A DNA stretch of 64,000 nt from PHAA01 sp022706565 (GCA_040769385.1 JAXGLD010000001.1:62001-126000), one strand, 5' to 3'. Positions 42,711-52,534 are shown, counted from the stretch's first letter. Made by a program: numbers and translations. Notes: generated by a model from the sequence alone, not told the origin.

Positions 42711-43781
42711 TCAGTTCTGGGTACGGTCGTCCTTGATTATGGCCCAGTTGGGTGACCACTGCTGGACTGTAGCTGCGGCCTGGGCAGCATCTACCCTGGT
42801 CAGGGCGGTCATTTTATAAAAATCGTCCTTGCCCCCCGGGCTCTTCACCGCCACTATGCCCAGTCCGGGAGCGTAGTAAGTGAGGGCCTGGTAATCCACG
42901 GTCTGGTTGTCCTCGTATACGATCAGGCAGTTTTCGATAAGCGTAAAACCAAGATCGAGGGTAACCCCCATGTCCATCACCTTCCAGGTAATCCGGCCCG
43001 ACTCATCCTCGTAGTTCCAAGTCTGACCAACAGTTAAATTGTTTTTTAAGGCCGGAAAGATTTCATTAGGTGAGTTATCCAGGATGTAGTAAGTTCCATC
43101 CGGGCGCTCTACGTAATGAAATCCATAACCGTAAGTTTCGCCCCGGTCGACCATGGTTTCAACTTCGCTGACGCGGACTGCTTCAGCCGGAACAACCCGT
43201 CCGCTGGTGCGTTCCACCACACCGGCGGTACCGTCCGGGTAATTTACGAAAAAGGTGCATTTAAAACCCGGTTCCGACAGATAGGTGGCGGCCCGGCTGA
43301 GGTCGACTGCGGCCACCGGGGCCTTGTTGCTGCTTGGATTGGAGGCGACGGCCGGCCCACCGGCCTGGTTGGAAGCCGGGACCGCGATGCCGGGCCCAGG
43401 TTCTTCTCCCCGGGAGAGCCACCAGTAAACTCCTCCGCCGCCGAGGAAAAGCACCACCAGAATGGCGATCAATATCATCAGGGCATTGCTGCCGCCCCCG
43501 CCTCCCCGGCCAATTTCCCCGGTAGGACCCTGACCCATGCCCGCTGACCTGGCAGGTCCGCATTCCGTTGCCGGGGGTGGAGCACTCATGCTGGCAGGGG
43601 GCGAGGGAGGTTCTGGAGCCGGCTCCGCGGCCGGGTTCCCTCCGGTCCCGGCCGGCGGGGGTGCACTGGCAGACGTATCCCCGGCCGGCTTGGATTGGGT
43701 ATCGAAACCGCAATCTCCGCAGAAACGGTCGCCGGGCACCAGCTCGGCACCGCAGCCGGGGCAGAATTTCAAGTTACTCAT
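42711..43781 (-). CDS. Zinc-ribbon single-pass membrane protein
   Basis: This 356-residue protein has an N-terminal double CxxC ribbon (FCPGCGAELVPGDRFCGDCG), a Pro/Ala/Gly-rich linker and one transmembrane helix (ALMILIAILVVLFLGGGGVYWWL, about residues 100-122). An exported domain of about 215 residues then carries a lipoprotein-like beta core (TVGQTWNYEDESGRITWKV, CLIVYEDNQTVDYQALTYY). The layout suggests a cytoplasmic ribbon tethered to an extracellular sensor or chaperone domain. The function is unknown. Confidence 0.75.
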   Translation of the reverse strand: MSNLKFCPGCGAELVPGDRFCGDCGFDTQSKPAGDTSASAPPPAGTGGNPAAEPAPEPPSPPASMSAPPPATECGPARSAGMGQGPTGEIGRGGGGGSNALMILIAILVVLFLGGGGVYWWLSRGEEPGPGIAVPASNQAGGPAVASNPSSNKAPVAAVDLSRAATYLSEPGFKCTFFVNYPDGTAGVVERTSGRVVPAEAVRVSEVETMVDRGETYGYGFHYVERPDGTYYILDNSPNEIFPALKNNLTVGQTWNYEDESGRITWKVMDMGVTLDLGFTLIENCLIVYEDNQTVDYQALTYYAPGLGIVAVKSPGGKDDFYKMTALTRVDAAQAAATVQQWSPNWAIIKDDRTQN

Positions 43782-43799
43782 ATCCCTGCCTCCCTCTTT

Positions 43800-44912
43800 C
43801 TATACTGCTGCTCCGCAGCTGGTACAGAATTTCTTGCCGGGCCGGATCTTCTCCCCGCACTGTCCGCAAAATCTCCCCGCCGGGGACTGGGCCGGGGCAG
43901 CTTTGGCCGGGGCCGTCCCCCCGATCGTCTTCTGCAGCGCTTCAATCCATTGCAGCAAGGTCTGGTTCAATTCCGGCAGAGTGCTGGCCTGGTGACGGAA
44001 GCGCGCATCTCCTCCGGCTCCAATCTCAAAGGAGAAGAGGTGATTGGCAAATGCCGTAGGCGTCAAGAATATCCGGGACAGGCTTTTTTCCTGCCCGTTG
44101 ATCAGCGCCGTGGCCTGACAGCCGATGGAACCCAGCCAGCTGGTAATGATTTCAGTGCCCATGAGCCGCGAACGTTCCCCCAGGGTCAGCACATTTTCAC
44201 TGCTGGTGAAGAAACCTGATTCCTCGGCTTGCTTGATGTGCTCTGGTTTCAGGGCAATATTGATTCCCTTTAGCCCCGGGGTGACCTCGAACATGGTGGG
44301 CAAAAGCCAACGTTTATCTTTACTGGACAGGGCCCGTTTAAGCAGCTGGACAAAATCCTGGGTGCTGATAGCCAAATCCATTTCGCCCCGGTAATCCAGC
44401 ATGCTTTCCATATAGGACCGGCGGTAAATGTCGATGCAGTGCAGGGCGCAGACCAGCACTTCCGCAGGCATGACATCCGGGAACACCGGCTGGTAGGTAC
44501 CGGCCGCCTGCGAGGCATAGAGATCGGTCCACCACTGTAGAAACGATTCTTCATTATCAAAGAACAACAGCAATATGTTGCCGTCACTGTCCTGGAACTG
44601 CGCCACAACATCGTTGTCTTCCAGGGATAGAAGAGCATTATAGGTTTCTTCGGCTGCCCCGGCTCCGCCCCGCTTAAATTCGATTTTGAGATCGGGCGCC
44701 AGCAATTTTTTCGCAATCGTTGTGAAATTTGCACTTTCCGCCAGCGGTCTGAAAAACTCGGAAGGACTGCTGGTGGCAGCCTGTTCAGCATGATAACTGA
44801 ATGCGGAAAGCTGATTACCGGTTAATCCGGAACGTCTGAACAAATGATCGATGTCTGCCGGTTCCAACTTGAATATCTCGATGTCTCCCGGCTTCTCAAG
44901 GTTCATTTCCAT
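43800..44912 (-). CDS. Soluble protein with C-terminal zinc ribbon
   Basis: This 370-residue protein has no signal or membrane segment. The body is alpha/beta and unrecognised (for example SPSEFFRPLAESANFTTIA, EVTPGLKGINIALKPEHI). The C-terminus, after a Pro/Ala linker, is a zinc ribbon (FCGQCGEKIRPGKKFCTSCG), almost the mirror of the N-terminal ribbon in the next gene. Shared ribbons across the locus suggest the proteins dock to a common partner, which is inference. Confidence 0.7.
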   Translation of the reverse strand: MEMNLEKPGDIEIFKLEPADIDHLFRRSGLTGNQLSAFSYHAEQAATSSPSEFFRPLAESANFTTIAKKLLAPDLKIEFKRGGAGAAEETYNALLSLEDNDVVAQFQDSDGNILLLFFDNEESFLQWWTDLYASQAAGTYQPVFPDVMPAEVLVCALHCIDIYRRSYMESMLDYRGEMDLAISTQDFVQLLKRALSSKDKRWLLPTMFEVTPGLKGINIALKPEHIKQAEESGFFTSSENVLTLGERSRLMGTEIITSWLGSIGCQATALINGQEKSLSRIFLTPTAFANHLFSFEIGAGGDARFRHQASTLPELNQTLLQWIEALQKTIGGTAPAKAAPAQSPAGRFCGQCGEKIRPGKKFCTSCGAAV

Positions 44913-44940
44913 TTTTATGCCTCCTTTTTAGACCAATTGC

Positions 44941-45729
44941 TTAATATGTTTCCCCGCTCCATACTATCCCGCGTTCTATGCGCTGCAGTTCCCGCTTGCC
45001 CTCGAGCCCGATATAGGGGCAGTCTTCAGCAGACGAAAACAAAGTGAGTGATTCATCACCCGGTTTTATCCAGTGCAGTTTACCTGATTCAATCCATTTC
45101 CCGAGGTCAAAATCATAATCATTTATATCTGCGTCATAGTCACTCCAGCGAACCAGCTCGTTTTGATCCAAAAAGGTATATTGCTTCGTGCCCCATGTAT
45201 TGACCCTGGGCAAACCCGCGGGTGCTTCCGTAGCGAAATAGAATATGGCATAGCCCTGATGAATTCCGATGGGAACGGCCGAGATCACCGCCTGTATTTC
45301 TTCCTGGTTCAGTAACCGCGGCAGTATCCCCGGCACCCCGGAACCAGGTTTGCACAAAAACGGAGCCGCATCAACACTGCCTTTAAGAGTTACAGCACCA
45401 TCCAGAGCAAAGTAAGTATAAGGAAGCTCTGTCATCTGCCTGACCGGAGCATCATAATTCCACCACAAACCATCCAAACCGCCCAGATCTATGCAGTATT
45501 CCACTTTCTCACTGGTAAAAGGGCAGCGGGACAGGGATACCACCGGAAGACTGTCTGCATATTCATCCCTCATATCCGCCAGTTGAGCTTGCAGTTTTTC
45601 CATTTCAGCCGCCATAAAAGCTCCGTTTTCATCGTGAGCCTGGGCGAGGTCATATTCCCGCCATTTCTCCAGGCGGGCAAAATATTGCTGCAGGAATTCC
45701 CTTCTTTCTACGGCATTCATGATGTTCAT
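44941..45729 (-). CDS. Candidate immunity protein for the upstream toxin-like gene
   Basis: This 262-residue soluble protein has an N-terminal helix (REFLQQYFARLEKWREYDLA), then a beta-rich, tryptophan- and aspartate-rich region (DLGGLDGLWWNYDAPVRQ, NDYDFDLGKWIESGKLHWI). I do not recognise the family. ATG 45729 overlaps the stop of the giant repeat-protein gene as ATGA, which suggests coupled production. That position and its acidic, soluble nature fit an immunity protein for a C-terminal toxin. This is inference from gene order. Confidence 0.6.
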   Translation of the reverse strand: MNIMNAVERREFLQQYFARLEKWREYDLAQAHDENGAFMAAEMEKLQAQLADMRDEYADSLPVVSLSRCPFTSEKVEYCIDLGGLDGLWWNYDAPVRQMTELPYTYFALDGAVTLKGSVDAAPFLCKPGSGVPGILPRLLNQEEIQAVISAVPIGIHQGYAIFYFATEAPAGLPRVNTWGTKQYTFLDQNELVRWSDYDADINDYDFDLGKWIESGKLHWIKPGDESLTLFSSAEDCPYIGLEGKRELQRIERGIVWSGETY

Positions 45730-48700
45730 TCCCTTACTCCCCCTTTCCACCAGTGGGTGGTCCAACCCCCATCTTCCCCTCTGAGGGGGTCATAGGTGTT
45801 TAGAGCCTCGCCGCCCTCATCGTGACCGCCAAGAATCTTTCTGTCGATACCTTCGGCAATTTCTCGCGGTGATTGGGCCCCGGTCGGTGAACCGGCCGGA
45901 ACCTGATCGGGAAGACCCGAGTAATCCCATCCCACATGTTCGTTATGCTGAGTAGCCCCTAAAGACTGGAACTCTCGGTTGATCTGCTCATTCATACGTG
46001 GTGAGACCGGTTTCCCGCTGACCGCATCGACAATGGCGAAAGTATCATGGTCCCCGCAATAGGGCTTCATGGTTTTCTTATTGTAAATGATTCCTGTTTT
46101 TTGATCCCAGACGATCTTGCCCTCGTGTTCCAGGTGTTTGAGTTTCTCGACCTGGTCCGTATATTCTGTCATCCTCTGTTTGTGGCGTTTTTGCAGGTCT
46201 CCCCAATGGGCATCGGTCATATCAGCCGGTTTCGCAGACGGCAGCGGATCCGGTTTCCTGCAGCCCACCGTGCCGATATTCTCTTTAGGATATCCCAGCT
46301 CGACATCCAGATCGTTGATGGTTTTTGTCTTCAGCATCTCCGGTTTGGGGTGAGCTCGCCCGCTTTCCAGCCAGGCTCTTGACTGAGGATTGGTCGGCCG
46401 CATATGGGCTTTCACCCCATATTTGTCACACACCGAGCGGATAGCCTTCTGGTCGCGAACCGGCATCCCTCTTAAATCAGGGGGCACTCCCGCTTCCTTA
46501 AAACTGTTCTTGTCGATTTTCAAGCCGGGCGTTTCAGTTGACACCGTCTTAAGTGTCGGTTTACCACTGGGTTTTGCCACTTTGGCCGTTCGAACTGCTG
46601 ACTGGCTGCCTTGGGCAGCGGCTTTACCCCCGGCCGCAGTTCCCTGCTTAACGGCTGTCTGCTGCATGAATTTCCCCGAGGCCTGATCGCCGCCTATGTC
46701 AACCAACCGCTTATTGATGGCATCCAGGGCCGCATCAGCCGATTCTTGGCTGATAAAGCCTAATTTCCTGCTCAACTGTTGATTGAGGGCACTCCCTTTG
46801 AGCAGCGCAGTTTCAATAAAATCGGCTGCCTTATTGGTAAACACGGGGAACCTCTCCAGCATCTCCTTGTTCAGGGCACTTAAACTTTTGCCGGCCAGCC
46901 AGCTGGTCTGTTCACCCAGAACTACCAGTCCGAGAGCTTTGGAAACTGCCCGGAAGTCCGATTCTCCTTTATCTATCGAATCCTTGATGCGGGACAATGC
47001 TTCGGCAACCGTTAGGCCACCGTCTATGAGCTTGCCGACAACTCCCCCGGTGGCAGTTGTTATCATAATCTTGGCCCCCATGCCCAACCATGAAATGCTG
47101 CCGTCTGCTTTTTCTCCGGTGGCCACTTCTTTGGCCATGGCGGCATTGGCCTCCAGGGCCCAGCCCAGGTTTTTGAACCAATCCTCTTCATAGCGGTCCC
47201 CGGTGTCACCAGAGGTCCGGCCGGTTATGCGGTTGCCGATGATCTTGCGCAGCTGGTCCATCCTGGCCTGGTCCACTTCCTTGCCGGCCAGCATATCATC
47301 CTTAAGCTTCTGGATAGCCTTATCAATATCGCCCGGTCCGCCCGGTTCCCCGATGTTGTGGCCGTCCACCGCCTTCTGCATCTGCTCCAGCTTGCGCCAA
47401 TCGTCCAGGTTCTTGTCTATGGCTTTACTGTTGGCGTCCTGGCGGGCCGCCATCTTCTCCAGCTCTATTGCCGCCCGGCGCTTATCCTCAGCTACATCAC
47501 GCTGCCAGGATTCAAATCTAGCGGGATCAAATTCATTACCGTTCTCAGTATTGACCCACTTGCCTTTGACCGCATTGAATTCGATTTCATAAGCCTGCCC
47601 ATCACCGCTTCCCACCAGGACTTGCCGGTCTCCATGGCGGGGACCAGTGTAGCCCGGTTCATATTCATAGGTTGACGTTAACCCGGTTTCCGGATCCGTA
47701 TAATCGAAAGTATCCGGCCGCGTCTCCGGGATAGTATCCTCGGGGAACCTTTCCTCCGGTTCCGAAGGCCATTCGTGCTGCGGAACCTCCTCTTCCGGAA
47801 TCGGCACCCCGGTTCCGGTCTGGCCTTCTGGAACAACCTCAGTGGTCTTGCCGACATCGTGATTTTTCGAGGTGTTCATGGGGTCTTCCGGCCCAATCAC
47901 CCCAGTATCTTTTGTTGAAGGAACCGCCGGTTTTTCCGGTTGTGGTTGCGGGATCTCCTCGGTCCATGGTTTGGCTCCGTATTTATCCACCGTCTTGGGA
48001 TAAGGTTCACCCAGAGGCGGCTTGGTCGGCTTCCAAGACCCAGCCAGGTCTATCTTATTACCGTAGTTGTCCTGCTCGACGATTACCTGACCGCCGTCGA
48101 AGGGATTACGGTTGACCATCCCATCGCCTTCCACCGATACATTGAAAGGACTGTCACCGGTATAGGGATTCTCGCTCCAGTGCCGGCCATTGCGGTTGTA
48201 ACCATCCGCATTATAACCGCTCCAGTGATAACCATCCTTGCCATAGCCCTGCTTATTGTAACCCCAGGGGTCGTAGCCGTCCCGGTTGTACCCCTCGTAA
48301 TTGAAGCCTTCCCGGTCGTAACCATCCTTGTCCACCCCGTTCTCGTTAAATCCATTCTTGTCGTAACCGTCAGCATCATATCCCTCTTTCGACTGGCCAT
48401 CCCGGTTATAACCGTCCCGATCATAACCTTCGGCATCGTAACCATTCTTGTCGTAGCCCTCGCGGTCCCAGCCGTTCTTGTCAAAACCGTTACGATTGTA
48501 ACCTTCCCGGTCCCATCCGTCCTTGTTGAATCCGGCTTTGTCATAACCCTGTTTATCATAACCCCTGGCATCAAAACCGCTGCGGTTAAATCCCTTGCGG
48601 TCATAGCCATTGACATCATAACCTTCCCGGTCGAAACCTTCCGGGTCATAGCCATTGCGGCTGTATCCTTCCCGGTCAAAACCGTCTTTATTGAATCCTT

Positions 48701-51260
48701 CTTTATCAAACCCCTTGGCGTCGAAGCCGTCCCTGTCAAATCCTTCTTTATCAAACCCCTTGGCGTCGAAGCCGTCCTTGTCAAATCCTTCTTTATCAAA
48801 CCCCTTGGCGTCGAAGCCGTCCTTGTCAAATCCTTCTTTATCAAACCCCTTGGCGTCGAAGCCGTCCTTGTCAAATCCTTCTTTATCAAACCCTTTAGCA
48901 TCGAAGCCGTCCTTGTCAAACCCTTCTTTATCAAACCCTTTAGCGTCGAAGCCGTCCTTGTCAAAGCCTTCTTTATCGAACCCCTGGGCATCGAAGCCGT
49001 CCTTGTCAAACCCTTCTTTATCAAACCCTTTAGCATCGAAGCCGTCCTTGTCAAACCCTTCTTTATCAAACCCTTTAGCGTCGAAGCCGTCCTTGTCAAA
49101 CCCTTCTTTATCAAACCCTTTAGCATCGAAGCCGTCTTTGTCAAACCCCTCTTTATCAAACCCCTGGGCATCGAAGCCGTCCTTGTCAAAGCCTTCTTTA
49201 TCAAACCCTTTAGCGTCGAAGCCGTCCTTGTCAAACCCTTCTTTATCAAACCCTTTGGCATCGAAGCCGTCCTTGTCAAAGCCTTCTTTATCGAACCCCT
49301 GGGCATCGAAGCCGTCCTTGTCAAACCCTTCTTTATCAAACCCTTTAGCATCGAAGCCGTCTTTGTCAAAGCCTTCTTTATCAAACCCCTGGGCATCGAA
49401 GCCGTCCTTGTCAAACCCATCCTGGTCGAAGGCCTCATCTGTTCCCGGTGCGGATGCTCCTGCTGCGCCGCCGGCTGTTTCAGGCTCGATATCCACTGAA
49501 CCTTGCTCCTCCAGGGCGTTGAAACTAAACAGTATCTCATCACCTGACCCGTCAACCAGAATCCCGGATTCTGGCCTGATAACACCGGCTTCCTGAGCTG
49601 TCTCGATAATAATGCCGGTTTCCGGCTGGGTGAACCGCCCGGCTTCCTCCCCGGTTTCAATGAATATGCCTTTATCCGCAGTAGTTTGCGGTACTGGACT
49701 GCCTTCAGTCATTTCCACCGTATCTATATAGATTTCCGGTTCCGGCTGCACAAATATGCCGGCCTCATCTGCGCTATCTACTATTGCCCCATGACCTGCG
49801 GTCTTTCCAGCAGCCGGCTCCTCGAACATATCTGTGGTATCGATAAAAATCTCATCTTTGCCCCGTCGCCCGATCTGACTAGTAGCCCGGGGCATCCCCG
49901 GTGTACCTCCACCGGGTCCCGGGACTCCCCCGGTGCCAGGCAGTGGTCCTCCGCTGCCAGGATACATGGGGGTTCCGCCGGCCGGCGGGACCAAACCTCC
50001 GCCACCCAGGCCGCCCAGAGCTCCCAGGGCAGTTGCGATCAATCCGGGAACGACAACCCCTGCCACCGCTTCGGTAGTGTTGGCTGGGCCGGGGATGCTG
50101 CCCACGGAACCGACTCCTGCCGGGCTGGCCGAAGACGCCGCGTTACTGCCGGTTGTTCCCCTGAGGATGCCCGGAACCGCATCCCCGCTGGGGCTGCCGG
50201 TCACCTCAAATTGTGGTGTGGCCAGAACTTCTCCCATCCCCCGGCCGCCCGACTGGGCATTCTGGGACCAGGTGGCCGAATCCGAATCAATAATTGTGTA
50301 GGTGCCCGCCGGCACAACTATATTAGGGGTCACATCCCAGTACGCATTGGGAACGCCCCCCTGTCCCTGGCGGGTGGTGGCCGGCCAGGGACCGTAGACT
50401 TTGCCATTGCTGTCCTTGAAGCCGATGGTGCCCGGCGCCGATCCCCGGGCACTGTTCCAGTGATAGTTGGTTATCTTGGTGATCAGATGGGGTCTGTTGA
50501 GGCTAAAGGTGGTCGGTGCGGTAGGGCCGCTGCCCACCCCGGCAATATTCATGGTATCGCTGACCTTGACGGGTTCAGCCAGAGGCCGGGCAGTCACCGC
50601 CGCCGCCGAAGTTCCTGGTTGGGCATCGGGATTGGCACCGGTCGGAGCAGCACTGGGACCAGTGGGACTGGTCAGGCCTGCTTTTTCCAACCCGCTCTTC
50701 AACTGCAGCCCCATGTTGCGGGCCATCTGCAGGTTGGCAGCTTTGTCGTAGCCGGTCTCTTCTATATCGATTTCGATTACGTGGCGAGCCAGGACTATCC
50801 AGATCGTAACATCATCGTTGGGTACACCCTCCACATAATCGTCATAAGTAATTTCACGAATTTCATAACCATCCATGGCGATCACCTTCATATTGGCATC
50901 TTCATCCAACCCGGCACTCATGTGCTCTATCAGCCTTGCCATGGACGTATTGCCCACCGGTTCGTGCACCCCGAACCAGGCATAAGCCCATTGTTCCCCG
51001 GTATCCAACTCTCCGCCCACGTCAATCACTTTCATGCTGCCGCCGGCAATGGGTTCTTCAAACGAGAACATATCAACTCCCTCTTCGATTTGGGAATTGG
51101 CCCGGGCTACTTCCTTGACAACATCCATCACACTGGCAGCCTGGGCCAGACCTGGCAGGTATGCAGCCAGCAGCATCAGCACCAGCATTCCCAGGGCTCC
51201 CAGACCATAAAAAGGTCTATTCATCCGCTTCCTTTTGCTAATCATGGTCAGGATCGACAT
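45726..51260 (-). CDS. Giant exported repeat protein with a cyclase-toxin-like C-terminus
   Basis: This protein has about 1844 residues. It opens with an N-terminal signal (YGLGALGMLVLMLLAAYLPG, then LAQA), then a globular domain to about residue 200. A beta domain follows (about 225-360; ITKITNYHWNSARGSAPGTI, NIVVPAGTYTIIDSDSATW), then a Gly/Pro-rich stretch and short acidic repeats (IFIETGEEAG types). About 80 FDxxG/YDxxG pentapeptides (about 610-1030), a charged helical linker, and a C-terminal domain complete it. The C-terminal domain carries IRSVCDKYGVKAHMRPTNP, then KTKTINDLDVELG, CGDHDTFAIVD and GATQHNEHVGWDY. That order resembles the edema-factor/ExoY nucleotidyl cyclase family (RPxNP, KxKS, GDxDLF, HGxE). 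The C-terminal assignment is tentative. Confidence 0.78.
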   Translation of the reverse strand: MSILTMISKRKRMNRPFYGLGALGMLVLMLLAAYLPGLAQAASVMDVVKEVARANSQIEEGVDMFSFEEPIAGGSMKVIDVGGELDTGEQWAYAWFGVHEPVGNTSMARLIEHMSAGLDEDANMKVIAMDGYEIREITYDDYVEGVPNDDVTIWIVLARHVIEIDIEETGYDKAANLQMARNMGLQLKSGLEKAGLTSPTGPSAAPTGANPDAQPGTSAAAVTARPLAEPVKVSDTMNIAGVGSGPTAPTTFSLNRPHLITKITNYHWNSARGSAPGTIGFKDSNGKVYGPWPATTRQGQGGVPNAYWDVTPNIVVPAGTYTIIDSDSATWSQNAQSGGRGMGEVLATPQFEVTGSPSGDAVPGILRGTTGSNAASSASPAGVGSVGSIPGPANTTEAVAGVVVPGLIATALGALGGLGGGGLVPPAGGTPMYPGSGGPLPGTGGVPGPGGGTPGMPRATSQIGRRGKDEIFIDTTDMFEEPAAGKTAGHGAIVDSADEAGIFVQPEPEIYIDTVEMTEGSPVPQTTADKGIFIETGEEAGRFTQPETGIIIETAQEAGVIRPESGILVDGSGDEILFSFNALEEQGSVDIEPETAGGAAGASAPGTDEAFDQDGFDKDGFDAQGFDKEGFDKDGFDAKGFDKEGFDKDGFDAQGFDKEGFDKDGFDAKGFDKEGFDKDGFDAKGFDKEGFDKDGFDAQGFDKEGFDKDGFDAKGFDKEGFDKDGFDAKGFDKEGFDKDGFDAKGFDKEGFDKDGFDAQGFDKEGFDKDGFDAKGFDKEGFDKDGFDAKGFDKEGFDKDGFDAKGFDKEGFDKDGFDAKGFDKEGFDKDGFDAKGFDKEGFDRDGFDAKGFDKEGFNKDGFDREGYSRNGYDPEGFDREGYDVNGYDRKGFNRSGFDARGYDKQGYDKAGFNKDGWDREGYNRNGFDKNGWDREGYDKNGYDAEGYDRDGYNRDGQSKEGYDADGYDKNGFNENGVDKDGYDREGFNYEGYNRDGYDPWGYNKQGYGKDGYHWSGYNADGYNRNGRHWSENPYTGDSPFNVSVEGDGMVNRNPFDGGQVIVEQDNYGNKIDLAGSWKPTKPPLGEPYPKTVDKYGAKPWTEEIPQPQPEKPAVPSTKDTGVIGPEDPMNTSKNHDVGKTTEVVPEGQTGTGVPIPEEEVPQHEWPSEPEERFPEDTIPETRPDTFDYTDPETGLTSTYEYEPGYTGPRHGDRQVLVGSGDGQAYEIEFNAVKGKWVNTENGNEFDPARFESWQRDVAEDKRRAAIELEKMAARQDANSKAIDKNLDDWRKLEQMQKAVDGHNIGEPGGPGDIDKAIQKLKDDMLAGKEVDQARMDQLRKIIGNRITGRTSGDTGDRYEEDWFKNLGWALEANAAMAKEVATGEKADGSISWLGMGAKIMITTATGGVVGKLIDGGLTVAEALSRIKDSIDKGESDFRAVSKALGLVVLGEQTSWLAGKSLSALNKEMLERFPVFTNKAADFIETALLKGSALNQQLSRKLGFISQESADAALDAINKRLVDIGGDQASGKFMQQTAVKQGTAAGGKAAAQGSQSAVRTAKVAKPSGKPTLKTVSTETPGLKIDKNSFKEAGVPPDLRGMPVRDQKAIRSVCDKYGVKAHMRPTNPQSRAWLESGRAHPKPEMLKTKTINDLDVELGYPKENIGTVGCRKPDPLPSAKPADMTDAHWGDLQKRHKQRMTEYTDQVEKLKHLEHEGKIVWDQKTGIIYNKKTMKPYCGDHDTFAIVDAVSGKPVSPRMNEQINREFQSLGATQHNEHVGWDYSGLPDQVPAGSPTGAQSPREIAEGIDRKILGGHDEGGEALNTYDPLRGEDGGWTTHWWKGGVRE
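48180..49430 (-). repeat. Tandem FDxxG-coding array with a core 45-bp unit
   Basis: The coding strand holds an array of five-residue FDxxG/YDxxG units. From about 48700 to 49430 they are ordered into about 15 near-identical 45-bp units encoding FDKEGFDKDGFDA(K or Q)G. Towards 48180 the units become diverse, with Tyr, Asn and Arg. Two third-unit variants (DAKG and DAQG) alternate irregularly, a sign of unequal exchange or gene conversion. The aspartate spacing suggests calcium binding. Confidence 0.85.
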
Positions 51261-51280
51261 ATCCACCCTCCCCCTGTCCT

Positions 51281-51796
51281 TTACGGCAGGATCCCCACCA
51301 GCATCATCCAGCCGGTGGAGAGCACAAAAGCTAAAAACGATGGTATCATCACATTCTTGATCCCCGCGGCTCCATTCTTCATCACCTCAGTGCCGGCGGT
51401 GGCGGCGGCGGTCATTATTGCCGCCGAGGCGAAGGGCATCACTGCGTTCCAGCCCAACCCGAAGCGGGCCAGGACCGCCAAAACTGTAAAAGGGATCATG
51501 AACAGCATGCCGGTTAACACCGCTTCCCGGGCAAACCCTCGATGGCTCTCCTCCAAAGGGCGATTGGCAGCATTCAGCAGCATCACCAACAGGTTTACCG
51601 CCAGCCAGCCCACCACCAGTGCGATCGACATCGACATCAGTGCGGTGGTCATTCTTACCTCCGCCCGGGTGAAAGGCACAATTGCCCCAAATACCAAAAA
51701 GCACAGGTATACCGGCCAGAAGCCCCTCCCTTTGCGGGCCGCTCCGGTACCGGTACCGACGCTGTCCCTGTAACCCAGATTCATTTCCACTTCCAT
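51281..51796 (-). CDS. Small membrane protein upstream of the giant repeat protein
   Basis: This 171-residue protein has about four to five helices (GFWPVYLCFLVFGAIVPF, ALVVGWLAVNLLVMLL, AVLTGMLFMIPFTVLAVLA, and a C-terminal hairpin). There are no known motifs. The start could be the ATG at 51796 or GTG/ATG codons within the next four; the ribosome site GGGAGG is very close to the first ATG. It is cotranscribed with its neighbours, and export or anchoring of the repeat protein is a possible role. Confidence 0.65.
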   Translation of the reverse strand: MEVEMNLGYRDSVGTGTGAARKGRGFWPVYLCFLVFGAIVPFTRAEVRMTTALMSMSIALVVGWLAVNLLVMLLNAANRPLEESHRGFAREAVLTGMLFMIPFTVLAVLARFGLGWNAVMPFASAAIMTAAATAGTEVMKNGAAGIKNVMIPSFLAFVLSTGWMMLVGILP

Positions 51797-51832
51797 CCGC
51801 CTCCCATCACATGTCTTTCATAATTCATGGCT

Positions 51833-52402
51833 TTAGCCTCCGAACTTGCCCAACAGGGACCACCCGACCAACAGGAGTGCCCCGCACATCGTTGTCAGGG
51901 CAATACTGAAGGCCACCCGTTCCCCTGACATCTGTTTGATGGTGAACAAAGTAGGTCGCAGAGCCCATAAGACACCGGTTACTCCGAAGGCCACCGCAGT
52001 TTTCCACCCGAACGCCAGAGAGAATAACAAGCCGGTCAAAGCGTAGACAAGCGTAGCCGAATAACCAAGGGCAAAGGCCGATATGCTCCACCCCATGGTA
52101 ATGTTTCGCTCTCCCGCCTGGGCCAGGGCCCACACCATGACCGCCAGCAAGGCAACCCCGGCGGTGCCATAGAACAGGCCCAACATGGTCATCAGTACCA
52201 CCCCCGAGGCTTCGATCCCCCCTGAGCGCAACAGGTCCAGGCCGGTCTGCATAAAAAACAGGGTGAAGGATAATCCAGATACGGCCAGAGAATAGGGCCA
52301 TGGAACCCTACCCATCTGGGTCTTGACCACCTCACCCGGGTTGATGATCATGTTAAGAGCCGTTTTCCAACGAGGTACCACAACAGTTGCGGTGGTGTCC
52401 AT
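51833..52402 (-). CDS. Yip1-like membrane protein
   Basis: This 189-residue protein has a short cytoplasmic N-terminus (RWKTALNMIINPGEVVKTQM). That resembles the N-terminal WxxxxxNPxxxF segment of Yip1-family proteins, and about five helices follow. ATG 52402 follows GGAGGAG. It lies 37 bp before the next membrane protein gene in the operon. Confidence 0.65.
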   Translation of the reverse strand: MDTTATVVVPRWKTALNMIINPGEVVKTQMGRVPWPYSLAVSGLSFTLFFMQTGLDLLRSGGIEASGVVLMTMLGLFYGTAGVALLAVMVWALAQAGERNITMGWSISAFALGYSATLVYALTGLLFSLAFGWKTAVAFGVTGVLWALRPTLFTIKQMSGERVAFSIALTTMCGALLLVGWSLLGKFGG

Positions 52403-52534
52403 ATAATCTCCTCCCTCACCATTAACTTTCGATTGATGCTGCATCCCAATCCAGTGGGGCCTGGTGGCTCAATCGTCCCAGCCTCCGGATTATGACTGAC
52501 TTGGATTCGTTGACGCTCCTTAAAGCCACGGGGC

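Noticed and set aside
48700..49430. CRISPR-like regular repeats
   Set aside because: The units are contiguous coding repeats with no unique spacers.
47940..49499. A 519-codon plus-strand open frame opposite the FDxxG array
   Set aside because: It is low-complexity (repeated VLVKPFFIKPF-type), lies wholly opposite the repeat array, and has no ribosome site. It is a by-product of the 45-bp repeat, which keeps several frames open.
48083..49660. A 525-codon minus-strand frame in another phase of the same repeat
   Set aside because: Low-complexity (repeated TASMLKGLIKK-type) and overlapping the real gene in a shifted frame with no start signal.
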